Origin: Paenibacillus ottowii
GTDB taxonomy: Bacteria > Bacillota > Bacilli > Paenibacillales > Paenibacillaceae
Length of the DNA: 64,000 nt
Reading direction: 5' to 3'
Assembly (NCBI RefSeq): GCF_006874425.1
Contig: NZ_VIJZ01000012.1
Coordinates: 1-64,000, forward strand
Both the position numbers and the translations under genes were made by a program. This document shows positions 43,801 through 52,072 of this stretch, piece by piece; position 1 is the first letter of the stretch; each line of letters begins with the position of its first letter. A model generated the notes under the pieces. That model saw nothing but the letters and a program-made list of their open reading frames with translations, was not told the origin of the DNA and did not search any database.

Positions 43801-45541
43801 GACGGTAAAAGTGCTTTCTACCGCGGATCGCGCATGGAATGTAACAGGAGATGGATACGAACCGACAGGAGCATTGGAGGAGCTTGCGATCGACGCTGCT
43901 GCAGCAGCAGAACTCAAAAATGTGAAAAGTTGTGAACCCCCATCAGCCCATCCTGATTTGACCCGTTTGCTGCAAATCTGTTTGTTATGCAATAACAGCA
44001 AGCTTGAGCAGCAGGAGGGGCAATGGATAACCAAAGGGGACCCAACTGAGGGCGCGCTATTGACGCTCGCAGGCAAAAATGGACTGTGGCTTAACGACAT
44101 GGCCCATTGGCATCGCGGGTATGAAATTCCATTTGATTCTAAGACCGCAAAAATGAGCGTGGTTTGCAAGGATGAACAAACGGAACAGGAGTGTTATCTC
44201 TTTTCCAAAGGAGCCGTGGAAACCATTCTCCGTCATTGCAATCGATATCAAAAGAATGGCGAAGTATTGCCTCTATCCGAAGAACAGAAGCTGCACATTA
44301 TACAGCAAAATGAAAAGTTTTCAGAAGCAGCACTTCGTGTGCTCGCTTTTGCATATCGGCCTCTGGATGAGAACATCGACAACGACTCCATTGACGATGA
44401 GCACGATTTAATTTACGTCGGTATGACCGGCATGATGGACCCACCCAAAGCTGAAGTAGAGCAAAATATTCAGGAGGCTTTTGCGCTTGGGCTAAAACCT
44501 GTGATGATTACAGGCGATCACCCGATTACCGCCATTGCCATCGCGAAGCAACTTGGAATTAACAGTGATGCGCAGAGTGTTGTAACAGGGCATGAGCTGG
44601 ACCGTTTGTCGGACGAAGAGTTACTCCAAATTGTGGATCGAATATCCATATTTGCCAGAGTTACTCCAGAACACAAGCTTCGTATTGTAACAGCTCTGCA
44701 AAAAAGCGGACAAATTGTCGCTATGACTGGGGATGGCGTCAATGATACGCCTGCTATTAAGCAAGCCAATGTGGGAATTGCAATGGGGAGAACAGGAACA
44801 GAAGTAACGAAGGAAACGGCGGATATGGTATTGACGGAAGATCATTTCGGCACAATTCTGGAAGGGGTTAAAGAAGGCCGAACGATCATCGGCAACATCC
44901 GTAAAGCACTCGGCTGTCTATTAACCGGAAATCTGGCAGAGATTATTGTCACCAGCGTCGCCGTGATGGTCGGATTGCCGATACCTTTGGTTCCGATTCA
45001 AATTCTGCTGATGAATTTGCTGACCGATGCTTTGCCAGCAATGGTACTCGCTGTAAATCCAGGTCAGAAAACAAAACAGCAGAAACGAACGGATATCATC
45101 GACAAAGACCTGTACCAGAAAGTGATTACGAGAGGAGTTTTGCTGGGATTAGGTTCCCTTGGATTATTTGCTGCAAGCCTTGCAGTTGGTGCGCCTGTGC
45201 CTGTGGCTCAAAGCGTTGCTTTTGCAACTTTGGTTGCGGGGCAATTAATACAAACTTTCTCGTGGCGGCAGGAGGGGTCTGAAGAAACGGTACGCGATTG
45301 GACAAAAGATCGCTTTTTAATCGGGGCTCTTTGCGTTTCCTGGCTGGCTCTACTAGGAGCCATATATATACCGCCATTAACAGGGTTCTTCCATACCGCA
45401 CGTCTGCCACTCCACTATTGGCTTCCCATCCTTGGTGTTGCCGGCTCGGTATCTCTTTTATCCAAACCGATTTTGGCTTTGATTTCAAACAAGCAGACAA
45501 GTGTAGACTTTACTGCAAACCACATCAATGCTGCGGCTTAA
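40877..45541 (+). CDS. Tandem-fusion P-type cation ATPase (CtpH/CtpI-like), degenerate P1B half plus intact P2 half
   Basis: This 1,554-residue protein starts with an HMA-like fold (about 6-75, HVLPGRIRVEIYGLKG) lacking CxxC. Residues about 140-640 resemble a heavy-metal P1B ATPase that has lost its core: LFEDSSLLF stands where DKTGTLT should be, while an EHPW remnant of the HP motif persists. Residues about 645-1545 are a complete P2-type pump: TGES about 807, PEGLP in the fourth helix, DKTGTLT about 964, the KGAVE nucleotide-site motif, and TGDGVNDTPA about 1284. The likely activity is cation export driven by ATP at the cell membrane; the ion is unknown. GTG 40877 follows AGGGAGG by 9 bases. 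Mycobacterial CtpH/CtpI have the same size and layout. Small helper genes follow. Confidence 0.85.
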   Translation: MPLRNKNRFLHVLPGRIRVEIYGLKGSKSAAEILTHSLSACNGIHRAEPCAVTGKVLLLYDVKLISERHIFHILREIENRICSPTALPCVRNEDTGAKEAQREAAAAQAESGISFDLPIPSVTPKSNTNETKEKIPFALAISMTGLAALGIKQICFGRSALARSPAPFYLSAFVSIVTGYPFLKRGIQTYSDKKKINSDLVLGTSALALALLRENFVALAGLSLLQYVNWKRSQSVLNGQQETSMSPEIQAYSHKAGKLGCIAAGLTWAVTRNPLRAIAVLLAANPRVMTVPAQYAWKQAELVSEERKYVVPEKGSLSQLARTKTILFEDSSLLFNRSDSEEIQCMAEKEENEDKVLCLAASLMEKTEHPWKDEVFIKAQRTHRTIRTAFHVEEEPEGIKGKVNDRQVILGSYKYMEEHGIDCSPYELKCKRLARNECDVLLVGSQGNGKGECLGLIARHRQAKVNAYGSMAFPLSEKGWRLGLLHNSLDFSADELSQYRMDTSWLAFEHGEVIERIAALKQQGEETLFVSGLEQNPLNEFYKEAGVQTISIDELQHIEESALYAEKTEQIINEHASIAKKWNVVGSAFATLGMISAPVVSLIGDALSLVFISRTKNRSEAFLSSTEVTYKDEAAVTSEALTWHQLPNEQIITKFRTNLQSGLTSDQVLSTRSQYGPNQLESKQPTPWLIAYLGQFKEFTTLILLGTSALAFLTGGLFDGLAMGTILLANAAIGTIQERKAEKVVDKLNQFQPPVCKVLRQGQYVELNAVELVPGDIVSLEAGDRVPADIRLINSWNMRVNESTLTGESVPVEKDEASLSEDCALAERTNMLFMGTDVCGGKGTGIVVQTGMNTEMGHLMSLLKDQEKEVTPLQEKVTSISKKFVKGALIVGGIVFAIGMLRGIPFPQMISTSITLAASAIPEGLPVTITIALSAGIFRMAKKNALIRKLSSLETLGRTTVICTDKTGTLTKNEMTVKVLSTADRAWNVTGDGYEPTGALEELAIDAAAAAELKNVKSCEPPSAHPDLTRLLQICLLCNNSKLEQQEGQWITKGDPTEGALLTLAGKNGLWLNDMAHWHRGYEIPFDSKTAKMSVVCKDEQTEQECYLFSKGAVETILRHCNRYQKNGEVLPLSEEQKLHIIQQNEKFSEAALRVLAFAYRPLDENIDNDSIDDEHDLIYVGMTGMMDPPKAEVEQNIQEAFALGLKPVMITGDHPITAIAIAKQLGINSDAQSVVTGHELDRLSDEELLQIVDRISIFARVTPEHKLRIVTALQKSGQIVAMTGDGVNDTPAIKQANVGIAMGRTGTEVTKETADMVLTEDHFGTILEGVKEGRTIIGNIRKALGCLLTGNLAEIIVTSVAVMVGLPIPLVPIQILLMNLLTDALPAMVLAVNPGQKTKQQKRTDIIDKDLYQKVITRGVLLGLGSLGLFAASLAVGAPVPVAQSVAFATLVAGQLIQTFSWRQEGSEETVRDWTKDRFLIGALCVSWLALLGAIYIPPLTGFFHTARLPLHYWLPILGVAGSVSLLSKPILALISNKQTSVDFTANHINAAA

Positions 45542-45581
45542 TCAGCCGCAGTAATACTTTATTACCAGGAGGATTACGATC

Positions 45582-45842
45582 GTGCAAACTAACTTTGAAA
45601 AAATTGTTATCGGTACTGCGCTTGCCATTGCGGCCTCCGCATTGCTTCCCATTGCTAAAACCACATTCCGCCCCATAGCTGAAGCTGGGATGCAGGGCGG
45701 AACCAGCTTGCTCAATCGAGGTAAATCATACCTTCAATTAGCGCGTGAGGAAGTGGAAGATATCATTGCCGAAGCCAAATTTGAAAGAATGAAAAAGCAA
45801 TTGGACCAAGAAATTGCCTTGCTAGACGATACCCAGGAATGA
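45582..45842 (+). CDS. Small DUF5132-like membrane protein following the ATPase
   Basis: This 86-residue protein has one hydrophobic helix (EKIVIGTALAIAASALLPIAK), a short basic linker and a charged C-terminal helix (YLQLAREEVEDIIAEAKFE) that could form a coiled coil. GTG 45582 follows AGGAGG by 9 bases. It starts 40 bases after the ATPase stop on the same strand, so it is probably co-transcribed and may be a partner or regulator of the pump. Confidence 0.65.
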   Translation: MQTNFEKIVIGTALAIAASALLPIAKTTFRPIAEAGMQGGTSLLNRGKSYLQLAREEVEDIIAEAKFERMKKQLDQEIALLDDTQE

Positions 45843-45855
45843 GGAGAATGGATAG

Positions 45856-46080
45856 ATGAGCGAGCAAAATATAGATAATCACTTGCGTGAAGCTTTAGCA
45901 CACTTGGAATTGGCCCTAAACCAAAGCGTGAGATGTGTGCTGGAGAATGATGGCGCAAAAAAAGAAATAGGTTTAAAGTGGGAACGATTTCTTGGGGAAT
46001 TTATGGGACAAATCCGGGAAAAGGGAAAAAAATCAAGGCTAAATCTACTGAGCTGGATCAGTTTTCCGCGAATACGCTGA
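45856..46080 (+). CDS. Small hypothetical protein, third gene of the ATPase operon
   Basis: This 74-residue soluble-looking protein has an N-terminal acidic helix (REALAHLELALNQSVRCVLEN) and a basic C-terminus (REKGKKSRLN). GAGGAGAATGG precedes the ATG and the gap to the previous gene is 13 bases, so it belongs to the same transcript. I recognise no family. Confidence 0.55.
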   Translation: MSEQNIDNHLREALAHLELALNQSVRCVLENDGAKKEIGLKWERFLGEFMGQIREKGKKSRLNLLSWISFPRIR

Positions 46081-46085
46081 CAATT

Positions 46086-46120
46086 GTATGCGGCCTGTAG
46101 TCGACAACAGGCTGCATACT
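46086..46120. terminator. Hairpin after the ATPase operon
   Basis: A near-perfect stem GTATGCGGCCTGT / ACAGGCTGCATAC has no clear T run. It is a probable transcript end between convergent genes. Confidence 0.5.
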
Positions 46121-46153
46121 GAAGATTCCCTACACGGTAGAGATTCTTTTTAA

Positions 46154-47089
46154 CTAACCTGCTACCAGCATAATCAGAATGGGCAAAAGTAAGAATGAGG
46201 CAAGCGTACTCCACAAGATGCAGGTGGAGACCAATTTAGGCGATGCATTGAATTTTTCGGCTAAAATGACAGCATTCACAGCCACTGGCATCGAAGCCAG
46301 AATAAAGAGAACGGAGAACAATAAACCTGAAATTCCCAATATGAGCATGGCAAGACAAGCGGCAAGCGGAGAAAGCAAAAGCCGGATTGTCAGTCCTACG
46401 TAGCTGGCTTTTTTAATAGATGGCTCCAGCCTGAATATTTTTACATAAGCCATCTGGGTACCAAGAATCGCCAGCACGACTGGAGAATAGGCGGCTGCAA
46501 TCATCGAGACGCCTGATTGAATGCCAGAGGGCAGATGCCAATCTAGTGCTCGAAGTCCCAGTGCGAGAAGAGCTGCATAGATCGCAGGGAGAGAAAATAC
46601 AGACTTTACGGCACTTTGAACGGAAAATTCAGAGCGAGCTGCAAAGTAAACACCTATGGTATTGACCATAATTATCTGGGTGACGACATATACGGAGGCT
46701 TTATCCAGGCCAAGCTGTCCAAAAGCAAGTAAAATAAGCGGCAAACCATAGTTTGCACTATTGGTCAGAGTGGAGACTAAAGTAAGTCCAGCCGTTTCCG
46801 GGGCGCTCAGCCTGAAGATTTTCCCCGCTAGCTGTGCAATACCCCACAACAGCAGCAGGTTTAGCAATGAAAAAGCGGCTGTCTGTGCCACGTCATGCCA
46901 GGAAAGCTGAGCCTTGAGCAGCGTGTCCAAAATCATCGCAGGACTTAAAAAATATAAGTACAAAGTCGAGAGTGGCTTTGTTTCCAATCTCATGAATTTG
47001 CCGAGTAAAAATCCAGCAATCACCGGAATGGACAGCGGAACGATAACGGATAATAGAGTTGAAAGTACGATCTGAACCATGAATTCCAT
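46154..47089 (-). CDS. AEC-family transporter
   Basis: This protein of about 311 residues has ten predicted membrane helices in two halves and family motifs: PVIAGFLLGKF near the start, a TNSANYGLPLILLAFG core and an ILASMPVAVNAVILAEKF end. AEC proteins export organic acids or related anions. Starts at 47089 or 47080 are both possible; the ribosome site AAAGGA is awkwardly placed for each. It is a single-gene unit. Confidence 0.8.
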   Translation of the reverse strand: MEFMVQIVLSTLLSVIVPLSIPVIAGFLLGKFMRLETKPLSTLYLYFLSPAMILDTLLKAQLSWHDVAQTAAFSLLNLLLLWGIAQLAGKIFRLSAPETAGLTLVSTLTNSANYGLPLILLAFGQLGLDKASVYVVTQIIMVNTIGVYFAARSEFSVQSAVKSVFSLPAIYAALLALGLRALDWHLPSGIQSGVSMIAAAYSPVVLAILGTQMAYVKIFRLEPSIKKASYVGLTIRLLLSPLAACLAMLILGISGLLFSVLFILASMPVAVNAVILAEKFNASPKLVSTCILWSTLASFLLLPILIMLVAG

Positions 47090-47213
47090 CCATCCTTTCT
47101 GTAATAACATGGTTCATTATAAGATGCTGCTTTCAAGCCCGTCCAAGACGGATAAACAATCAAGGTTATAGGTATAAACTATAAATCTTGAGCCCCTTAT
47201 TCCCAGGATAATA

Positions 47214-47261
47214 AAAGGGATGTCCACTGCCATGTTAAACGGCGAGTAAGGACATCCCTTT
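47214..47261. terminator. Bidirectional terminator
   Basis: The perfect 12-bp arms AAAGGGATGTCC (47214-47225) and GGACATCCCTTT (47250-47261) end the trhO transcript on the minus strand. Confidence 0.85.
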
Positions 47262-47287
47262 CATATGAACCCGAGTATGCTGTGGGT

Positions 47288-48181
47288 TTATGCAGAAGCC
47301 ATGGTTTTCGCTTTGGTACGACAATCGTCAGAGCAATAATGTTGATGTTGTTCTTCGCAATCTGGACACACAATATGCTGGAGATTGCATACCGGGCAGT
47401 TAATATAATGATCGTTTGGTGTTTCACAGTGGTAGCATTGACCAACAATAACGTCTTCATCTGTATGGTTGATCCGGACCGAAATCCGCTCGTCAAACAC
47501 ATAGCATTTACCGTCAAACAAACGTCCTTGTACTTCCGGGTCTTTGCTGTAGGTGACGATGCCGCCATCCAACTGAGCTACATCGTTAAAGCCTTCTTTA
47601 ATCAGCAGACCAGACAGCTTCTCGCAACGAATACCTCCGGTACAGTAGGTCAGGATTTTTTTATCCTTGAACTCAGTCATATGATCACGAATCCATTGTG
47701 GGAATTCACGGAACGATTCAACTTCGGGACGAATAGCTCCGCGGAAATGACCGATGTCATATTCGTAATCGTTACGTCCGTCCAAAACTACCACATCTTC
47801 ATCTTGAAGCTGTTCATAAAACTCTTTTGGTGACAGACGCTTGCCGCTAATTACATTAGGGTCCAGCTCGTCCTCATGACGCAGCGTAACCAGCTCTTGA
47901 CGATGGCGTACAAATATTTTCTTGAACGCATGACCGTCAGACTCATCTATTTTAATAACGATATCGTGGAATTTCGGATTGGCGCGCAAATCACGGATAT
48001 ATTGCTCCGTTTGCTCTACTGTGCCGGACAGTGTTCCATTGATACCTTCCCCAGCAATCAAGATTCTTCCCTTGACGCCCAACTCCTTGCAGTAAGCCAG
48101 ATGCTCTGCCGTAAAGGTAGCCGGATCTTCAATATTGACATATTTGTAAAATAACAAAATTCGATAAGCATGTTCACACAT
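47288..48181 (-). CDS. trhO: tRNA uridine-34 hydroxylase TrhO (rhodanese family)
   Basis: This 297-residue enzyme hydroxylates U34 of certain tRNAs on the way to 5-methoxyuridine. It has an N-terminal acylphosphatase-like domain (GVKGRILIAGEGINGTLSG), a rhodanese domain with the active Cys180 in YCTGGIRCEK, and a C-terminal cysteine-rich tail (CYHCETP, CPVC, CPDC) as in long members of the family. AGAGGGTGA precedes the ATG. It is divergent from the alpha-galactosidase gene. Confidence 0.93.
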   Translation of the reverse strand: MCEHAYRILLFYKYVNIEDPATFTAEHLAYCKELGVKGRILIAGEGINGTLSGTVEQTEQYIRDLRANPKFHDIVIKIDESDGHAFKKIFVRHRQELVTLRHEDELDPNVISGKRLSPKEFYEQLQDEDVVVLDGRNDYEYDIGHFRGAIRPEVESFREFPQWIRDHMTEFKDKKILTYCTGGIRCEKLSGLLIKEGFNDVAQLDGGIVTYSKDPEVQGRLFDGKCYVFDERISVRINHTDEDVIVGQCYHCETPNDHYINCPVCNLQHIVCPDCEEQHQHYCSDDCRTKAKTMASA

Positions 48182-48294
48182 GTAAAATCACCCTCTGATT
48201 CAAGTCAAAGTTTTTTAACAGCATGTTTAAATGTACCACATTCTTTAAGTTAGTCAACATAAATGTATAAAAAGTGGAAATAGAAAAGATGATA

Positions 48295-48323
48295 CGGACA
48301 AAAGTAAGGGTTTACATTATAAT
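48295..48323 (+). promoter_or_regulatory. Probable promoter of the alpha-galactosidase gene
   Basis: CGGACA (48295-48300), a 17-base gap, then a perfect TATAAT (48318-48323), about 67 bases before the start. Confidence 0.45.
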
Positions 48324-48389
48324 AATGTTGTGGTGAGGATGAGTTTGCAGTAACAGGTTGGAGGTTTAGCAGATGAAAGGATGGATTCA

Positions 48390-49679
48390 ATGAAACATCA
48401 TTTGACAGCGCATACACCACCTATGGGGTGGAATAGCTGGGATTGCTACGGCGCAGCGGTAAAGGAAGAGGAAGTAAGGGGAAATGCCCAATACATGGCG
48501 GAGCACCTCAAGGAGTATGGGTGGGAATATGTCGTGGTAGATATTCAGTGGTATGAACCGGGAGCTGTATCTTCACAGTATCGACCATTTGTTCCATTAG
48601 AAATGGATTCATTTTCACGACTGATTCCAGCGGTGAATCGGTTCCCTTCGGCTGCAGATGGGCGTGGATTCCATGCTCTTGCAGAATATGTTCATAGCTT
48701 GGGATTGAAATTTGGGATACATATTATGAGAGGTATTGCTAGACAGGCGGTTCATCAGGATACTCCAATTTTAGGAACTACAGCGACGGCCAGACAAATT
48801 GCACATCCTAACTCTATCTGTCCTTGGAACACAGATATGTATGGGGTAGATGCAACCAAAGAAGGCGCACAGGAATATTATAATTCATTGTTTAACCTGT
48901 ATGCGGAATGGGGTGTCGATTTTGTCAAAGTAGATGACATTGCTGCATCACGTCTCTATGGTATTCATTTGGCAGAAATTGAGTTGATTAGACGAGCCAT
49001 CGACCAATGTGGGCGCCCGATGGTGTTAAGCCTATCACCTGGACCTGCACCGTTGGAACATGCGGCTGATTTAATGGCAAATGCTAATATGTGGCGCATG
49101 ACTGATGATTTTTGGGATGTATGGCCTTTACTGCACGGTATGTTTGAACGTTGTGAGAAATGGGCGGAGCATGTGGGCCCAGGTCACTGGCCGGATTGCG
49201 ACATGTTGCCGCTCGGTCATCTGGGTATCCGTTCGGTAGATTCAGTAGATTCCGGCAGCCATGATCGGTGGGCACGCTTTACGAAGGATGAGCAGTTGAC
49301 GATGATGACCTTATGGAGCATTTTCCGGTCTCCACTGATGTTCGGGGGAGAACTGCGGGATAATGATGCATGGACACTTTCATTGCTGTCGAACACAGAA
49401 GTGCTCGATGTTCATCGCAACGGTGTGGATGCACGTCAGGTCTATAGAAAGGATGAACATATCGTTTGGACTTCTCACAACGAGGAAGGTCACGTATATG
49501 CGGCTTTATTTAATGCTGGCGATGAAGCTTCCACCGTTCGTGTATCCTTAAAGGATCTTGGAATGGAAGGACAGGTAAGTGCCAGAGACCTATGGAATCA
49601 GGTGGATCTAGGTGTATTAGCGCAGGAACTGTCTGCAGATTTACCCCCCCATGGAGCTGCTCTATTTATTATAAAATAA
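48390..49679 (+). CDS. GH27 alpha-galactosidase (or related family 27 enzyme)
   Basis: This is a 429-residue cytosolic enzyme (no signal peptide). The family 27 barrel starts TPPMGWNSWDCYG. The nucleophile Asp lies in DFVKVDD (about 178) and the acid/base Asp in MTDDFWD (about 239). Further motifs are PGHWPDCDMLPLG and FRSPLMFGG. A beta-sandwich domain follows from about 350. Members release alpha-galactose from oligosaccharides; some cleave arabinopyranose or N-acetylgalactosamine. ATG 48390 is preferred because GAAAGG lies at the right distance; an ATG 9 bases upstream is too close. No sugar transporter is adjacent. Confidence 0.9.
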   Translation: MKHHLTAHTPPMGWNSWDCYGAAVKEEEVRGNAQYMAEHLKEYGWEYVVVDIQWYEPGAVSSQYRPFVPLEMDSFSRLIPAVNRFPSAADGRGFHALAEYVHSLGLKFGIHIMRGIARQAVHQDTPILGTTATARQIAHPNSICPWNTDMYGVDATKEGAQEYYNSLFNLYAEWGVDFVKVDDIAASRLYGIHLAEIELIRRAIDQCGRPMVLSLSPGPAPLEHAADLMANANMWRMTDDFWDVWPLLHGMFERCEKWAEHVGPGHWPDCDMLPLGHLGIRSVDSVDSGSHDRWARFTKDEQLTMMTLWSIFRSPLMFGGELRDNDAWTLSLLSNTEVLDVHRNGVDARQVYRKDEHIVWTSHNEEGHVYAALFNAGDEASTVRVSLKDLGMEGQVSARDLWNQVDLGVLAQELSADLPPHGAALFIIK

Positions 49680-49719
49680 CAGATGCTAGGAACGATCAAA
49701 GCTGCATGTTTAGATTCAG

Positions 49720-49768
49720 TCACCTTATCGTAAAGTGGAGGGTATTTTTACGATAAGGTGATTTTTTG
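49720..49768 (+). terminator. Strong rho-independent terminator
   Basis: A perfect 15-bp stem (49720-49734 with 49747-49761) is followed by TTTTTT. Confidence 0.95.
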
Positions 49769-49910
49769 TATGTGTAACTTTATGATATTTTAACGGACTC
49801 GACATGATTCTCGGGAATTTGACATATAAAACATGTTAGGTTTATAGAGTACCTATTTCTGCACAAATTTAAATCATTTTAGCGAAATGACTCGAGAAAG
49901 GAGTCGAATG

Positions 49911-50954
49911 ATGAAACTAAAAAAAATTCACAAAAATGAACAGGACGAGCCTTGGCCCTCTAGTGAACAGATACTGTGTATCGGAGGGGCCAATCTGGAT
50001 CGTAAGATCATGATTAAAGGTACATTTCAGCTTTACACTTCTAACCCGAGCAGCACTAGTCTACAATCTTGTGGTGGGGTTGCACGGAATGTGGCTGAAA
50101 ATTTAGGGAGATTGAGCCGACGGGTCAGCTTGCTGACCGCCGTTGGGGACGATGCTGAAGGCGAATTTATCATTGAACAGTCCAGCCGTTATATGCAGGT
50201 GTTACCTCTTCAAGTTCAAGACGAATCATCAACCGGAGTCTATACAGCCTTGATGAACGAGCATGGTGAAATGATTGTAGCGACAGCAGAAATGGAAATT
50301 TATGACCAGATTCGTCCTTCAGTAATTTTTGAAAATATTCCTTTAATCGCCTCATCCCGACTCGTTCTGCTGGACACTAATTTTTCTATGAACGTAATAG
50401 CGGCCACCATACAGGTCTGTCTGGAGCATCAGGTTCCGCTTGTCGTTTCTTCGGTGTCAGCTTCCAAGATGAGAAAGCTTCCCCGAAACTTGCATGGGGT
50501 GGAATGGCTGGTATGTAAACCAGATGAGGCGGAAGCTTATTTGGGACTTGAGCTTAAAGATGACCAGCATATATTGGATGCAGCCCGAATTTTTCACAAG
50601 CTAGGGATTCAAAATGTCATTTTCATCTGCGGCACTAGGCATGTATTATTTGCTTCTCAGAATGGAACTCATGGACAAGTCCCGATTCCTTCAGTTCAAC
50701 AGGTCATTGATGTCACAGGCGCGGACGACGCCTTTATTGCCGGGATGATTTACGGGATTACCCAAGGTTATCCTATGGAGCAAGTGTGCCAGTTTGGAAT
50801 CAGTTGTGTCGACTTAACCATACAAACAGACCGGACAGTCTCAGACACCATTTCTATAAATAAACTTCATTCTAGATTCCAGGAGCTGTATGGCACACAT
50901 TCGCAAAATTTTGTGTTTTTTAAGGGCGTGTATTTTAAAAAGAAAAATACATAA
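49911..50954 (+). CDS. PfkB-family carbohydrate or nucleoside kinase
   Basis: This 347-residue ribokinase-fold enzyme has the N-terminal substrate region ILCIGGANLDRK and SCGGVARNVAENLGRL, then the C-terminal signature DVTGADDAFIAG (about 267-278). The usual GAGD reads GADD, keeping the catalytic final Asp. The general layout is close to pseudouridine and related kinases, but no pseudouridine glycosidase is next to it, so the substrate is open. ATG 49911 follows AAAGGAG by 7 bases; another ATG is 3 bases upstream. The C-terminal 25 residues are unusually Phe/Lys-rich. Confidence 0.85.
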   Translation: MKLKKIHKNEQDEPWPSSEQILCIGGANLDRKIMIKGTFQLYTSNPSSTSLQSCGGVARNVAENLGRLSRRVSLLTAVGDDAEGEFIIEQSSRYMQVLPLQVQDESSTGVYTALMNEHGEMIVATAEMEIYDQIRPSVIFENIPLIASSRLVLLDTNFSMNVIAATIQVCLEHQVPLVVSSVSASKMRKLPRNLHGVEWLVCKPDEAEAYLGLELKDDQHILDAARIFHKLGIQNVIFICGTRHVLFASQNGTHGQVPIPSVQQVIDVTGADDAFIAGMIYGITQGYPMEQVCQFGISCVDLTIQTDRTVSDTISINKLHSRFQELYGTHSQNFVFFKGVYFKKKNT

Positions 50955-51051
50955 ATAAAGAAGAGAACACTAACCCACAACAGCGTGGATTTGGAGCTTC
51001 ATAGACGCGGTGGTTTCAGTTATTGAATTTATAAAAGGAGCAGGGTGTCTG

Positions 51052-51738
51052 ATGGACAGTGTGAAATACGCTATTGTTTTTTTGCCGCTGCTCCTTCTTT
51101 ATATGCTTTTAAAGGGAGGGGCTTTGGCAGTAGGGTTACTATACCGGCTGATCCATCTCATATGGACCTTACGTGCGGGACCAAGTGACAAGCTTCTAGC
51201 TGTGCAGCATGCTAAGCGGATTATTGTAATCGGTTCACCGGGGAGCGGCAAGACTTGTTTGGCCAGACGCCTATCGATGTGGACTCATTTGCCGTATATT
51301 TCGTTAGATGATTTGTATTGGGGACCGGAGTGGAAGCGGAGCACAGATGAACATTTTCATAAACAACTGGGTGAAGTCCTGCAAAGGGAAGAATGGATTA
51401 TCGAAGGGAATTATCATGAGCGTTATTTTGCCGAGCGACTTCAGCGTTCCGATACAATCATCGTGATGGATGTCAGCACGATTGAGGCGATATCAGGTGT
51501 TATCATACGTTCGCTTAATCGTTTTTTATTTTCTAAAGAACTACCCATAGGAGTTGGGCAGGAATCCGTTCGTATTTGGGACATTTCTCCTCGGTTTATC
51601 CGTTTTGTTCTGCGTTTTCGCAGACGTGTCCGCCCTAAAATCTGGCCGCTTATTTTGCAATATGGTGAGAAACGGAATTTGATTATCCTAAAATCTAAAT
51701 ATCGTTCATGTCCCTGGACGAGTTCGGATAGACAATGA
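51052..51738 (+). CDS. Membrane-tethered P-loop NTPase (adenylate-kinase/FlaR-like)
   Basis: This protein of about 228 residues has an N-terminal membrane helix pair (AIVFLPLLLLYMLLKGGALAVGLLY) followed by a P-loop domain: IIVIGSPGSGKTCLARRLS, then the substrate segment ISLDDLYWGPEWK and WIIEGNY, as in FlaR/DNA-topology-modulation proteins. Those relatives are soluble; the membrane anchor is unusual. ATG 51052 is preferred over an upstream GTG because AAAGGAG and AGGGTG lie before it. A small-molecule kinase role is the best guess. Confidence 0.7.
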   Translation: MDSVKYAIVFLPLLLLYMLLKGGALAVGLLYRLIHLIWTLRAGPSDKLLAVQHAKRIIVIGSPGSGKTCLARRLSMWTHLPYISLDDLYWGPEWKRSTDEHFHKQLGEVLQREEWIIEGNYHERYFAERLQRSDTIIVMDVSTIEAISGVIIRSLNRFLFSKELPIGVGQESVRIWDISPRFIRFVLRFRRRVRPKIWPLILQYGEKRNLIILKSKYRSCPWTSSDRQ

Positions 51739-51804
51739 TCTCCTTGACTCGAAGCTGCGTTTCGTGTAAAGTGGTGAAAATTGTAATATATAGGAATAGT
51801 GTAG

Positions 51805-52035
51805 ACCAAGGATCAAAGGTTCAATGACCCGCTGTACAGAGAAGAAACCCATGGGCTGAAAGGTTTCTCGACGCGAATGAACGTTTCCCTGCCTTGCGAG
51901 CTGTAGCGGGTGTGTAAGATAAACCGTTACCGGCTAGACGCCGTTATCTCAAGAAGGACCGTCCCATGTATGGTTACGGTCAAATGAAGGGTGGTACCAC
52001 GACACATTCGTCCCTGACGGATGTGTCTTTTTTGC
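51805..52035 (+). promoter_or_regulatory. T-box riboswitch, proline type
   Basis: Stem I is closed by pairing of CCCGCT.. near 51828 with CTGTAGCGGG (51901-51910) and carries an AGAGAAG element. The conserved T-box GGGTGGTACC is at 51989-51998; its TGGT bulge fits the NCCA end of a tRNA with discriminator A. The alternative terminator (GACACATTCGTC / ACGGATGTGTC, then TTTTTT) spans 52001-52032. CCC/CCU candidates for the specifier lie at 51887-51894. Uncharged tRNA-Pro should allow read-through into proS. Confidence 0.9.
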
Positions 52036-52072
52036 ATACAAAAATATCGTTCTTACAAGGAGGAAGCCACAC

